This document shows positions 36,596-47,058 of a stretch of 64,000 bases of DNA, piece after piece. The stretch comes from UBA4742 sp963785815 (GTDB lineage Bacteria; Actinomycetota; Acidimicrobiia; Acidimicrobiales; Acidimicrobilacustridaceae): positions 1,054,001 through 1,118,000 of the forward strand of contig CAWAWN010000003.1 of NCBI GenBank assembly GCA_963785815.1, given 5' to 3'. A program made the position numbers and the translations under genes. Numbering within the stretch: position 1 is the stretch's first letter; each line of letters starts with the position of its first letter. The notes beneath the pieces were generated by a model. That model searched no databases. It saw only the letters and a list, made by a program, of their open reading frames with translations, and was not told the DNA's origin.

Positions 36596-39500
36596 TCATA
36601 TCGACAGGCCGAGTCCGTGATCGATGCCCGGCTGGTCGGGCTCGATGATGAGCGGGGTTGCTCGTTGGAGCGTGTGTTGCCAGTCGGCGGGATCGGCACG
36701 GCCGGTTGGGGGCGTGGGGTCGAGCCGGTGGGCGGTGTCGAGGATGTCGTCGGTGTGGTCGAGGAGTGTGGCGAGATGTTCCCATTGGTCGCGGCCGTGG
36801 CGGGCGGGGCGGGTGCCGAGGAGGGGGTGGGTGGGTTCGCCGAGCCGCTCGTCGATCCATGGCTCGGGGTTGGGTGGGCGGTCGCGCCATGCTTCGAGCT
36901 CCAGGGCGATGCCGCACCAGGCGTCGCGGCCTCCTCGGGAGTCGGGGGGTGGTCCGAGGGTGGCCCAGAGTTCGCTGGTGGGGTCGAGGGCGGCGGCGGC
37001 GACCCGGTCGGGTCGGGTGGTGGTGAGGGCGTGGTCGATGTCGTTGATCGCCTGGGTGAGTCGGGCTCGCTGGTCGGCGGTGTCGTGCATGGCCTCGGTC
37101 CAGGCTTGGACGGCTTCTCGTTGATCGTGGACCCGGTTCTGGGCGACGGTGAGGGTCTCGGCGGCTGCGGTGAGTTGGTGTTGGGCGTGGCGCAGGGTGC
37201 GGGTGGCGGTGTCGATGGCGGGTTTGTCGCGGCGACCCCAGTGGCGTTGCTCCGCGTCCTGTAGGCCGGCCCGGGCCGAGTCGACGGCCTGGTTGACGGT
37301 TCGCAGGGTGTGTTGGGCGTGGCGGAGGTCGCTGGTGGCGCGTTGCAGGGCGGGGCGGGCGTCGACGGGGAGGTTCTGGTGGAGTTGGTGGAGGTCGGCT
37401 CGGTGCACGGCGCCGGCGTAGCGCAGCATCGGGGTGCCGAAGGCGAGGGGGTCATCGGCGTGCACGGCGCCCAGGGTGACGTCAGCCCAGTGGTGAGCGA
37501 GCACATCGTCGATCTCGGCGATGCGGGCTCGCCGCCACTGGTTGTCGGTGTCCCAGGCGGCCCGCTCGACGAGGGCGCCCTCGAGGTCGGCGACCTTGGT
37601 GTCCGCGGTGTGGTGTCGGCGGGCGGCCTCTTCGAGTTGCTGCTGGGCGCGGCCGACCTCCTGGTCGGCCTGGTTGATCCGGTCGCGGCTGCCGGGGCGG
37701 ATCCGGTCGAGGGGGCCGAGCTGGTCTCGTTGGCGTTTCGCCCAGCCGAGTCGGGCGACGGCGTCGTGGTGGTCGCGTCCGGCGCGGGCGGCGTCTTTGC
37801 GGGCTTGGTCGAGCGGCCAGGTCGGGTCGGGGGGCCGGGTGGCGAGGACGGCGGTGTGGTGGTCGCGTTCGGTGCGGAGTCGGCGGTCGAGGGTGTGGGG
37901 GTCGTCGGTGGCGGCCAGGGTCTTGGGTTCGGCGCGGGCCATGGCGTCGGCAACGGTGTCGGTGGGGGTGCGGTCATCGGCGAGGAGCCTGAGGGGGTGG
38001 GTGGCGTCGGGTCGGGTGTTCCAGGTGTGGGTGGGTTGGCGGCCGCGGCTGTGGCCGACATAGCCGGTGAACCGGTCCAGGGTGGGGGTGCCGAGCAGGT
38101 GGGTTTGGGTCCAGGTGCCGCCCTGGGCGCCGTCGACGGTTCGGGCCCAGCTGTGGGACACATTCGGGGTGCCATCCGCCCGCCGCCCCGCCATCAGCGC
38201 CGCGGTGAGTGTCCGGTGTTCGCCGTGGTCGAACGCGACCTGGGCGCCGTCGGCGGTGATGGAGGTGATGGTGCCGGTGGCACCGTTGAAGAGGCGGGGG
38301 CGGGGGCCGGGGTCGATGGTGGCATGCAACAGGATGCGGTCCCCGGCCGCGTAGGTGCGTAGGTCGGGTCCCCATCCGGGCCCGGTGAGAGTGGGGCCTC
38401 GCAGTTCCCCCCGTCCGGCGCGGATGGTGCGGATGCGGTCGGTGAGGTCTTCGCAGTCGGCGTGGCTCACCGCCAACACGGCGACCTGGTCGACGCCGTG
38501 GCGGTCGGTGTCGGTCACCGCCGCCTGAGCGAGGGCTTGGCGGGTCTCCTGGGCGCTGTCGGTTTGGTGGTCCCAGCCGTGGGCGGTGCGGATGGTGCGG
38601 GTCGTGTCCAGGTCACCGGCCCGCAGCGCGGCGAACGCGGTCTGGTCGTCGGGGTGGGTTTGGCGGCGGTTCACCGTCAAGGTGGCGGGGACGATGGCGT
38701 CGTCGGGTGGCGAGCCGGTCGATCTCGACCGCGAGGCCACCGGCCGCGACCGATTGGGCCTGGGCGGGATCACCGACACACCACAGCTGCGCACCAGTGG
38801 TGGCCGCGAGGGCGGTGATGATGGGGGCGATGTCTCGGGTGGCGACCTGGGACAGCTCGTCGATGACGACGGTGGTGTTCGGGGCGATCGGTTGGTCGCG
38901 GAGCTGGAGACGGAATCGGGCGATGGTCTGGGCGTCGAGCCCGGTGGCGCGCAGCTCGGCCACGGCCTTGTGGGTGGGGGCGACCACGATCACGGTCCGG
39001 CCGACAGCAGTCTGGGCGGTGACTGCGGCGTGCAGGGCGGTGGTCTTGCCGTGTCCGGCGGGGGCGGTCACGGCCCGCACCGCCGGCCCCGGCCCACACA
39101 ACCGGCGCACCGCCTGGCACTGATCGTCACCCAGCGGCACCGACTCCCCACCGATCGCCGCGTCGATGACGCCCGGCGAGATCGGGATGCCCTGGGAGGT
39201 TCGGAGCTGGTCGAGGTCGGCCAGGAGGCGGTCTTCGATGCGGCGCAGCTCCACGGTCGACCACTGCGGCGGGCGACGCCCGGCCGCGTCGGGTGCCAGT
39301 CGCACGATCAGGTGGGTGACCAGGAACCGGTGGGTGATGCCCAGGATCTCGTCGAGGTCGAGCCGGCCCGCGGAGATCGCCGCCACCCGCTCCACCACGT
39401 GGGCCTCGCCGAAGCGGGATTCGGTGGCACACAACCCGGTGACCGGATCCACCAACGCCGCGAACACCTCCTCGTCGGTGAGTGCAGGGCTGTGGAGGCG

Positions 39501-40430
39501 TCGACCCACGACCAGGTCGTCCACCCGGTCACCCGGCACCAACCCGGCCGAGAGCGCTTCGGCGGTCCAGCGGTCCCGCAGCCGTTCCGGGGTGAGCGAC
39601 CTGTCCTTGTGCTGGCGGGTGGTGACCGAGGCCAGATCGTCGGCCCGCATGCGGTCACGTTTCGAGTCGAACGCCCTCTCCCCGGCCGCCTCCAGATGGG
39701 TCTCGATGGCCACGGTGCGCTTCGAGAACGTGCGGAGCTGGTCGCGGGTGAACCCGACCATCTCCCGGGATCCGTTGCGGTCCGGGCCCCACTCCACCCC
39801 GAGCTGGCGGGTGAGGGTGCGTTCCAGGTCGTTGAGGAACACGGTGCCGGCCGCTTTGGCCCAGGTGTGCAACGGGTTGGCATCGAACGCCACGAACACC
39901 CCGTCATCAGCCCGGCGGACCAGATTCGGGATCAGGCAATGGGTGTGGAGCTGGGGATCACCGGCCCGGCTGGTGCGATGCGCGAACGTCGCGATGGCGA
40001 ACCCGTCGGTCCCGACCCGGCGGCGTACCCCGCCCTCCTGCCGGCGGGCCACCGCCGCCTGATCCTCGAGGAACCCCAGCGCCCTATGGGTCGCTTCCAC
40101 CACCGCGATCGACACCGCCGCCGAGGTCTCCGGTGTCCCGAACGCCCACAACAACGACACCGACTTCGGCACCGACAACGTCACATCGATCGCCGCCACC
40201 CGCCGTTCCCGATGCCCGGCCAGCAACTCGACGCCCGTGCCCGGCTCGCGGGCGTCGACCAGGGCCCGCAGATCATCCGCGACCACGACCCCGTCCAAAC
40301 CCAACTCGGTGGCCCAGCTGCCCTGCCACACCCCGGGGGCCTCGCCGGCACCCATGTAGTAGTCCTCCATCCCCACTGCCACCGCCGTGATCACATACTC
40401 CGCGCTCCGCAACTTCGTGATCGTCAACAC
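36596..40430 (-). CDS. MobF-family (TrwC/TraA-type) conjugative relaxase-helicase, frameshifted
   Basis: A GTG at 40430 gives VLTITKLRSAEYVITAVAVG and MEDYYMGAGEAPGVWQG, containing the catalytic tyrosines (Tyr24/25) of TrwC-type relaxases. The metal-binding His triad is in DPQLHTHCLIPN (His162, His164). The helicase part has Walker A (APAGHGKTTAL, near residue 460), DELSQ and VGDPAQAQSV. A single frame change near 38705 splits it; the second half continues LTVNRRQTHPDDQTAFAALR to a long helical C-terminus ending at 36596. Total about 1,280 residues, normal for the family. It would nick oriT and lead one strand into a recipient via a helper's secretion channel. Confidence 0.85.
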
Positions 40431-40465
40431 GGCTACGACCCCCACAAGACGCCCGGCGACGCGAC

Positions 40466-40484
40466 GCCAGCCCGAAGGGCTGGC
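40466..40484. promoter_or_regulatory. Perfect 8-bp hairpin upstream of the relaxase, candidate oriT element
   Basis: GCCAGCCC-GAA-GGGCTGGC has eight paired bases and a three-base loop. It lies between the relaxase start (40430) and the excisionase-like gene. Inverted repeats next to a MobF gene are typical of the relaxase-recognition hairpin in oriT, but a terminator for the excisionase gene is also possible. Confidence 0.35.
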
Positions 40485-40537
40485 AAGTGCCTGCCCGTAG
40501 TTCGATGAGGTGAAGGAAGGGGGTGGACATGCCGGGG

Positions 40538-40906
40538 TCAGCTCGCGAACGGGATGGTGAGCTGGTCGTCAGGTGCGGGCCTGGTGGCACGACGCGGTGG
40601 TGAAGATCGAGACGGGTCAGGCGTTGGGACATCGACATCGGTCGACGTTGGCGGCGTGGAGGCTGCCGCCGACGTTCGGGGCGTTCCCGCGCCCAGGGTG
40701 ATCGGGCCGCCGACCAGGGTCTCGAGTGACTTCCGTGGGACTCGTAGGAGCCGGCCGACCCGAACGACGTGGAGGCCCTCAGATCCGCCGTTGGCCAGGT
40801 CGCGTTGCGCGAGGAGGTAGGCGGCGGTGCGACCGATGCGCAGCACCTGCGCCGCCTCCTCGATCGTCAGGAGATCCGGAGTCCTGTCGGAACGTCGATC
40901 ATTCAA
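40538..40906 (-). CDS. Excisionase-like helix-turn-helix protein
   Basis: 122 residues. LLTIEEAAQVLRIGRTAAYL and VVRVGRLLRVPRKSLETLV form the MerR/Xis-type winged helix of excisionase (HTH_17) proteins. The C-terminus is Pro/Thr-rich and disordered. The first start is a TTG at 40906; a later start is possible. Divergent from the XRE gene across a 72-base gap with an inverted repeat. It likely binds the att region to steer the integrase towards excision. Confidence 0.75.
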   Translation of the reverse strand: MNDRRSDRTPDLLTIEEAAQVLRIGRTAAYLLAQRDLANGGSEGLHVVRVGRLLRVPRKSLETLVGGPITLGAGTPRTSAAASTPPTSTDVDVPTPDPSRSSPPRRATRPAPDDQLTIPFAS

Positions 40907-40942
40907 CAGATCCGTAGGATAGAGCGCATCGGACGGTTTCGC

Positions 40943-40970
40943 TAGTCACTCTTCAGATCCGTTGACTAGG
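40943..40970. promoter_or_regulatory. Inverted repeat between divergent excisionase and XRE genes
   Basis: CTAGTCA-N14-TGACTAG (40943-40949 and 40964-40970) is a perfect 7-bp inverted repeat ending eight bases before the XRE start. It overlaps a TTGACT sequence that could be a -35 box. It is the natural operator for the XRE regulator to control both promoters. Confidence 0.5.
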
Positions 40971-40978
40971 CTAAGGCC

Positions 40979-41656
40979 ATGTCCGCCACCCGCACGCTCG
41001 GGCTCCGCCGAACCATGAGCCCCAACCAGATCGTCGCCTTCAACGTCGCCAAGGCTCGGCTCCGACTGGGCTGGACCCAACAAGAGGCCGCCCAGGCCCT
41101 CGCTCCGTACCTCGGCACCCGGCTCTCCGTGGCCAGCTTCTCCGCCCTGGAACGCTCCGCCACCAACCCCAGCCGGGTCAAGGTCTTCTCCGCCGACGAG
41201 CTCCTCGCCCTCTCCAGAGCCTTCGACGTCCCCATCGGCTACTTCTTCACCCCACCGCCCCCGTCCACCGACACCGGCCTCCACGCCCCCGACGCCGGCC
41301 TCAACGGCCTCGACCCCGTCGTGTTGCTCGACGCCGTCCTCGGCAGCGCAACCAACCGGTGCGTCTGGGAACAGGAGCTCCTGGACTACGCCGCCAGCAG
41401 CGCCCCCACTCCTCGCAACCGACGCCAACGACCCAACGTCGCCCCCTCGGATCTGGCCGAACGCCTCGAGGACCTCGGCGCAACCCACGCCAAAGCCCTG
41501 CTCCAGCAGGCCTTCGGCGACCTCGACGACGCCAGCGACGTCCTCGTACGCCTCGCCGAAGCCATCCGCTTGCTCAACGAGACGCCAGGCGACCCCACCC
41601 CGAACTCGCCAGCACCAGCCGGCACGAAGCCGAAGGTTCGCCGCCGCACGTCGTGA
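40979..41656 (+). CDS. XRE-family transcriptional regulator of the element
   Basis: 225 residues. The N-terminus (NQIVAFNVAKARLRLGWTQQ, EAAQALAPYLG, SVASFSALERS) is a Cro/C1-type helix-turn-helix, followed by FSADELLALSRAFDVPIGYF as in many actinobacterial regulators with a dimerisation tail. The C-terminal 140 residues are helical without a recognised domain. Together with the divergent excisionase gene it resembles a phage-style integration switch. Confidence 0.8.
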   Translation: MSATRTLGLRRTMSPNQIVAFNVAKARLRLGWTQQEAAQALAPYLGTRLSVASFSALERSATNPSRVKVFSADELLALSRAFDVPIGYFFTPPPPSTDTGLHAPDAGLNGLDPVVLLDAVLGSATNRCVWEQELLDYAASSAPTPRNRRQRPNVAPSDLAERLEDLGATHAKALLQQAFGDLDDASDVLVRLAEAIRLLNETPGDPTPNSPAPAGTKPKVRRRTS

Positions 41657-41763
41657 ACGGGGCGGCATGAGCTGGCAGCAGCCGAGCTCGGGTTGCTGGG
41701 GACCGGCGACCGGGCAGACCCTGACCATCCATCCATATCGGAGCGCAACCGCGGGAGGTTCGC

Positions 41764-42840
41764 ATGGCACACATCAAGGATCTACGTGAACGACCGGCCG
41801 GCTATCAAGGCACCAAGCCGTACTGGGCCCGCTACCGGGACCCGCTGGGCAAGGAGCACGGTCAGACCTTCCGCACGATGCGTGAGGCCCGGCACTGGCT
41901 CGCCGAGAACGAAGTAGCCAAGGGCCGCGGCGACTGGGTCGATCCGGCGGCGGGGAAGGTCACGTTCAAGGTGTTTGCCGAGCAATGGCGCGCTGTGCAG
42001 GTCCATCGACCCTCGACGACGAGTCAGGTGGAGTCGAACTTCCGCTTCCGCGTCTACCCGTTGATCGGGCACCGAACCCTTGGGTCGATCCGTCCGAGCC
42101 ACGTGCAGGCCATGGTGAAATCGCTGTCGGTCGAGCTTGCGCCCAGCACGGTCGAGACGATCTACCGGCACGTCGCCGCCGTCTTCAAGGCGGCGGTCCG
42201 CGACCGGCTGATCGCACGCACCCCATGTGACGGGATCGCCCTTCCACGATCGAATCGCGACCACAAGGTCGTGCCACTCGAGGTGGCGCAGGTCAGCGCG
42301 GTGGCCGAGCTGATGCCCGACCGGTGGCAGGCAGCCGTCTGGCTCGCCGCCGGCACGGGCCTTCGACAGGGGGAGGTGCTGGGACTGACCCTGGATCGGG
42401 TCGACTTCCTTCGCCGCACGGTGAAAGTCGATCGACAGCTGATGACGCCCGGGAAGGGCGTGCCCGCCTTCGCACCTCCCAAGACGAAGGCCAGCTACCG
42501 GACCGTGCCGTTGCCCGATTCGATCGGGTTCATGCTGGCCGAGCACATCCGCAGGTTTCCGCCTGGCACGGACGAGCTCATCTTCACCACGGTGGACGAG
42601 AGCCCGGTGCGCCGGCAACGGATCAGTGCGGCGTGGCGGAAGGCGGCCGACGCCGCAGGGCTGCCCGAGAAGACCGGGTTCCATGCCACCCGCCACTTCT
42701 ACGCGTCGCTGCTGATCCAACACGGCGAGAGCGTCAAGGTCGTCCAGGCTCGGCTCGGTCATGCCTCGGCGATCGAGACCCTGGACACGTACGGCCACCT
42801 CTGGCCCGACAGCGAGGACGCGACACCGCGAAGCGGTTGA
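41764..42840 (+). CDS. Tyrosine recombinase (site-specific integrase)
   Basis: 358 residues. N-terminal arm-binding part (PYWARYRDPLGKEHGQTFRT), core-binding SAM-like domain (VTFKVFAEQWRAV, SNFRFRVYPLIGHRTLGSIR), then the catalytic domain with Arg201 (AAGTGLRQGEVLGL), His307 and Arg310 (GFHATRHFYASLLI), His333 (RLGHASAIETL) and the nucleophile Tyr343 (DTYGHLWPD). Complete. It lies 80 bases from the right core repeat and transcribes toward rnpB, the usual arrangement for an element using a gene 3' end. It would integrate and, with the excisionase, excise the element at the 29-bp core. Confidence 0.95.
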   Translation: MAHIKDLRERPAGYQGTKPYWARYRDPLGKEHGQTFRTMREARHWLAENEVAKGRGDWVDPAAGKVTFKVFAEQWRAVQVHRPSTTSQVESNFRFRVYPLIGHRTLGSIRPSHVQAMVKSLSVELAPSTVETIYRHVAAVFKAAVRDRLIARTPCDGIALPRSNRDHKVVPLEVAQVSAVAELMPDRWQAAVWLAAGTGLRQGEVLGLTLDRVDFLRRTVKVDRQLMTPGKGVPAFAPPKTKASYRTVPLPDSIGFMLAEHIRRFPPGTDELIFTTVDESPVRRQRISAAWRKAADAAGLPEKTGFHATRHFYASLLIQHGESVKVVQARLGHASAIETLDTYGHLWPDSEDATPRSG

Positions 42841-42856
42841 TCTGGTGCTCGCAGAT

Positions 42857-42881
42857 TCCGCGGGACGCTCGCGGGACGCAG
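42857..42881. promoter_or_regulatory. Putative right integrase arm site
   Basis: Counterpart of the left site at 22427-22451: TCCGCGGGACGCTCGCGGGA then CGCAG, 22 of 25 positions identical, with two CGCGGGAC repeats. It lies between the integrase stop and the core repeat. Confidence 0.5.
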
Positions 42882-42920
42882 CGGCTGCTGAGGGGTAAAA
42901 GCCCTGGCAAGAGGGTGTAT

Positions 42921-43301
<381 letters not shown>

Positions 43302-43403
43302 CCCCCAGTCTGGCCCGGCCCCGCCGGACGACGCCACCTGGATCAGGCGGGCTGGTACCTGGCTCGCCACGATGCTGTCTGCACGCCGACCGGCCCGCCC
43401 AAT

Positions 43404-43427
43404 TTGCACAAGTAACTTGCACAAGTT
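43404..43427. promoter_or_regulatory. MarR operator: palindrome and direct repeats
   Basis: TTGCACAAGT occurs at 43404-43413 and 43417-43426. The second copy is centred in the palindrome AACTTG-CA-CAAGTT (43414-43427). It sits 29 bases before the MarR start, the usual place for autorepression. Confidence 0.6.
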
Positions 43428-43455
43428 GGTTGTGCAGCCGGTAGCGTCGGGGTCC

Positions 43456-43899
43456 GTGAGCGCAGCCCAGGCCGACCAGACCGCACTCGAGCTGGCGGTG
43501 GCCCTCAAGCGCCTGAAGGCCCGGCTGCGCGAGGCGGCGGGGCCCGACTCGATGGCGCTGCCCATCGGCCAGCTGTCCCTGCTCGACCGGTTGCGCACGT
43601 CCGGGCCTGCCACCGCGGCCCAGCTCGCCGTGGCCGAGCACGTCAGCCAGCAGGCCATCGCCCAGAGCGTCGAACGGCTCAAGCGGGCCGGCCTGGTGCA
43701 GGCCCAGGTCGACCCCGACGACCGCCGCAAGAGCCAGATCTCGGTCACCGTCGCCGGCCACGACCTGGTGGACCAGGCGCGGGCGGATCGCAACGCCTGG
43801 CTCGATCGGGCCATCCACGCGGTGATCCCGGCCGAGGAGCGCCCGGCGCTGGCCAAGGCCATCGAGCTGATCGAGCGCCTGGCCGACGCCGAACCCTGA
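43456..43899 (+). CDS. MarR-family transcriptional regulator
   Basis: 147 residues from a GTG at 43456. The winged-helix core is visible: GQLSLLDRLRTSGPATAAQL, AVAEHVSQQAIAQSVERLKR (recognition helix) and AGLVQAQVDPDDRRKSQISV (the wing with the DDRR signature). It begins 56 bases before the MFS transporter gene and has a palindromic operator upstream. It probably represses the pair and is released by a small compound exported by the transporter. Confidence 0.9.
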   Translation: MSAAQADQTALELAVALKRLKARLREAAGPDSMALPIGQLSLLDRLRTSGPATAAQLAVAEHVSQQAIAQSVERLKRAGLVQAQVDPDDRRKSQISVTVAGHDLVDQARADRNAWLDRAIHAVIPAEERPALAKAIELIERLADAEP

Positions 43900-43954
43900 C
43901 CATCGACCTGTGGGCGCGTAGCCCCGGGAAGGCACCCATGTCTGAACGCAACCC

Positions 43955-45648
43955 GTGACGGAGGCCATCGACCCGACCCAGGACCCCCGGCGCTGGATCA
44001 CCCTCGGCATCCTCATCACGGCCGTCATCCTGATCGCGGTCGACACCTCCGTGCTGAACGTGTCGATCCCGACGATCCTGCGGGACCTGCACACCACGGT
44101 GCCCTCGCTCGAGTGGGTCATCACCGGCTACTCGCTCACCTTCGCCACGCTGCTGGTCATCGGGGGACGGCTGGGCGACATCTACGGGCACCGCCGGCTG
44201 TTCATCATCGGCGCCACGCTGTTCGGCGCCGGGTCGCTGCTGGCGTCGGTGTCGCAGTCGGTGGGCGTGCTCATCCTGGGCGAAGCCATCATCGAGGGCA
44301 TCGGCGCCTCGCTGATGACGCCCGCCACCCTGGCCATCCTGTCCACCACCTTCCGGGGTCGCGAGCGGGCCACCGCCTTCGCCGTGTGGGGCGCCACCCT
44401 CGGCGCGGCGGTGGCCTTCGGTCCGGTGCTGGGCGGCTTCCTCACCACCAACTACTCCTGGCGCTGGTCGTTCCGCATCAACGTGATCGTGGCGCCCCTC
44501 GCCGTGCTCGGCGCCTTCCTGTTCATGCCGGCCCGGGTGGGGGAGCGGCGCAAGGTGCCCATCGACGTGCCGGGCGCGGCCATGATCGCGGCGGGCATGT
44601 TCCTGCTGGTGTTCGCCATCAGCGAGGGTGGCACCTACGGCTGGCTCCACCCGACCCAGGCGCTCTCGATGGGTGGCCTCGACCTGTGGCCGCTGGGCGC
44701 GCCCGTCGCCGCCGCGCCGGTGGCCCTGGTGGCCGCCTTCGCCATCCTCGCCAGCTTCGTGGTCTACGAGCGGCGCAAGGAGCGGCGCGGACGCAACCCG
44801 CTCTTCGAGTTCAGCCAGCTCCGGTTCAAGACGTTCCGCTACGGCCTGCTCACCGTGTCGATCCTGTCGATGGGGCAGCTGGGCGTGTTGTTCGCCCTAC
44901 CCCTGTTCCTCCAGGACGCCGAGCACCTCACCGCCGAGCAGAACGGCTACTGGATGCTGCCCGTGGGCGTGGCCGTCATCGTCGGCTCCCAGGTCGGGGG
45001 CTGGCTCACGCGCCGCATGTCGGTCACGTGGGTGGTGCGGCTCGGGCTGTTCATCGAAGCCGCCGGGTTGGCGTTGGTCATCGTCGCCGTGGCGCCCGGG
45101 GTGACCTTCGCGTCCTTGGCCGTGGGCCTGAGCACCTTCGGGATCGGGATCGGCTTCGCCACCTCCCAGGTCACCGGTGTGGTGCTGTTCGAGATCGATG
45201 CCCAGAAGGCCGGGGTGGCCAGCGGGGCGAACTCCACCGCCCGCCAGGTCGGGGCCGCGCTCGGCGCGGCCATCATCGGGTCGGTCATCACCGTGCGCAC
45301 CACCGACCTGGTGCTGTCGGGTCTGGCCCACGCCCCGCTCAGCCCGGGCGTGGCCGCCCAGGTCGCCAAAGGTGTGCAGGCCTCCGGCCCGAGCTACGTC
45401 CCCCCCACGCCCTCCACCCATCCGACCTGTCCGCCCTGGGCTCCCTGCTCACGAACTCGCTCACCAGCGCCACCCGCTGGGCCCTGGTCTTCGCCTTCGC
45501 GGTCGTGTTCCTGGGCGCCTGCGCGTCCATGCTGATCCCGCTCATCCACCTCGAGGGCCCCACCGGGGAGGCGGCCGAGACCCTGGAGATCTTCGAGGCG
45601 GTCAACCCCGAGCTGGTTCCCCTGGACGTGCTGGACGAACCCGTCTAG
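43955..45648 (+). CDS. MFS drug efflux transporter, DHA2 (EmrB/QacA) family (one frameshift)
   Basis: About 14 helices. Motifs: ILIAVDTSVLNVSIPTILRD (motif D1), WVITGYSLTFATLLVIGGRL and GDIYGHRRLF (motif A), and LGAAVAFGPVLGGFLTTNYS with WRWSFRINV (motif C). A frame change at the seven-C run 45400-45406 separates the last helix (WALVFAFAVVFLGACASMLI); the true end is the TAG at 45648. Total about 565 residues. The homopolymer position suggests a sequencing or polymerase slip error. It would export hydrophobic drugs using the proton gradient. Confidence 0.9.
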
Positions 45649-45669
45649 CCCCGGCCGGGTGACCCGCCA

Positions 45670-46086
45670 TCAGGGTGTGGCGGCGGTCACCACGATGCTG
45701 CCCTGCATCCGGTCCGGATGGATGGAGCACACGTAGTTGTACGTCCCGGGCGTGGAGAAGGTCTGTGTGAAGGTCTGCCCCGGCCTGATGTCGGCCGAGC
45801 CGAACGTCCGTGGTGTGCTGGTCTCGGTCACGGTGTGGGCCACGTTGCCGCCGTTGCGCCATTCGACGGTCTGGCCGGCCTTGATGGTGACCTGCGCCGG
45901 GCTGAACTGGAACTCGGTGATCGTGATCACCGCCCCGGCGTTCACCGACTGGGCGGTCGTCGTGGTGGCCTTGGACGTGGTGGTGGCGGCCGACTTGGAG
46001 CTCTTGGAGCACCCGACCCCGGCCAGGCTGCCCACCAGGGCGAAGGCGGCGACGATCAGCAGCAGACGATGGCGGCGCACGGCCAT
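45670..46086 (-). CDS. Secreted lipoprotein cupredoxin (plastocyanin-like)
   Basis: 138 residues. Lipoprotein signal peptide (LLLIVAAFALVGSLAGVGC), Ser/Thr-rich linker, then one cupredoxin domain (VITITEFQFSPAQVTIKAGQ). Type 1 copper ligands are His84 (NVAHTVT), Cys120 and His123 (YNYVCSIHPDRM), with Met127 as axial ligand. Probably a single-electron carrier on the outer face of the membrane. Last of four co-oriented genes encoding exported cupredoxins and ferritin-like proteins. Confidence 0.9.
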   Translation of the reverse strand: MAVRRHRLLLIVAAFALVGSLAGVGCSKSSKSAATTTSKATTTTAQSVNAGAVITITEFQFSPAQVTIKAGQTVEWRNGGNVAHTVTETSTPRTFGSADIRPGQTFTQTFSTPGTYNYVCSIHPDRMQGSIVVTAATP

Positions 46087-46169
46087 GTGGGGGTCCTTCC
46101 CGCGGGCGATCTGGACGGGGCGAGCAGCAGGGTCGGTCACCCGTGTTCGTCGCCGCCCATGATCGCGGA

Positions 46170-47036
46170 TCAACTGGCCGACGCGGTGGTTGGTGGGGGC
46201 AGCACCGTCTTGCCCTTCACGGGCCCGTTCGGCCCGATGTAGGCGTCGGGAGTCACCGACTTGGCCGTGGACGCCAGCGGCAACGGCACCGGCACCAGGC
46301 CCTGGGCGATGTAGAGCACGGTCAGGTGGCGAGCCTCGGTGGCGCCGATGCTCATCAGCGACGCCCGCAGGGTCGGCGTGGTCATCGTCCCGCCCGCCAG
46401 GTTGTACGTCTGGGCCGCGGTGTTCTCCAGCGTGGTGGCCAGCGCCAGCCACTGCGACTGCGACTTCGTGGTCTTCACGGTGGGGTCGACCACCTCGTAC
46501 TTCAGGTAGAAGTTCGGGTCGGTGTAGGGCGTGCCCCCGGCGTCGGACGTGATCGTCTTGAGCAGGTTCAGGTGGTCCTCGTGCTGGCTCTGGAACAGCG
46601 CCACCGCCGACTTCACCTGGCCCGACAGCGCGCCCGAGTCGAGCGCCGTCTGGTAGGTCGAGATGGCCAGGGTCTCGATCGACGACGACGTGCGCAGCAG
46701 CGTCAGGTCCATCTCCGGGCTGCCCGGGGCGGTGGTGGTCGTGTCGAGGGGCTGCAGCGGCGTGGTGCCGGTCTGGGCGATCGTCTCGGGTGCCTTGGGC
46801 TGTCCGCAGCCCACCAGGATGGCCGAGCTGGCCAACCCCACCCCGCCGATGGTCAGGAAGGTGCGCCGGCTGGGGATGCCCAGCAGCGCCGACTTGGCCG
46901 CCTCGTCGTGACGCTCGGGGGAGCGATCCCGGTCGAACAGCACCTTGAGGGCCTCGCGGAAGCGGGGCAGCGACTCGGCGTGATCGCGCTTCGACTCCGC
47001 CACCTGGCGGCGCAGCTCGTCGCGGTTCAGATCCAT
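46170..47036 (-). CDS. Exported ferritin-like domain protein
   Basis: 288 residues. After a 55-residue cytoplasmic-looking lead a twin-Arg/lipoprotein signal appears (PSRRTFLTIGGVGLASSAIL, then VGC). The mature part is a four-helix bundle: LLRTSSSIETLAISTYQTAL, AVALFQSQHEDHLNLLKTIT, LALATTLENTAAQTYNLAG and SIGATEARHLTVLYIAQGL, with Glu and E-x-x-H positions for a di-iron site. The twin-Arg motif suggests folding and metal loading before export. Role in metal storage or oxidative chemistry at the surface is inferred. Confidence 0.75.
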   Translation of the reverse strand: MDLNRDELRRQVAESKRDHAESLPRFREALKVLFDRDRSPERHDEAAKSALLGIPSRRTFLTIGGVGLASSAILVGCGQPKAPETIAQTGTTPLQPLDTTTTAPGSPEMDLTLLRTSSSIETLAISTYQTALDSGALSGQVKSAVALFQSQHEDHLNLLKTITSDAGGTPYTDPNFYLKYEVVDPTVKTTKSQSQWLALATTLENTAAQTYNLAGGTMTTPTLRASLMSIGATEARHLTVLYIAQGLVPVPLPLASTAKSVTPDAYIGPNGPVKGKTVLPPPTTASAS

Positions 47037-47058
47037 CGATGTGCTCCTTGGGGTCGGC

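Noticed and set aside
36617..38362. Long forward-strand Gly/Val-rich open frames across the relaxase
   Set aside because: Complement of the high-GC relaxase coding strand; the reverse strand carries conserved relaxase/helicase motifs.
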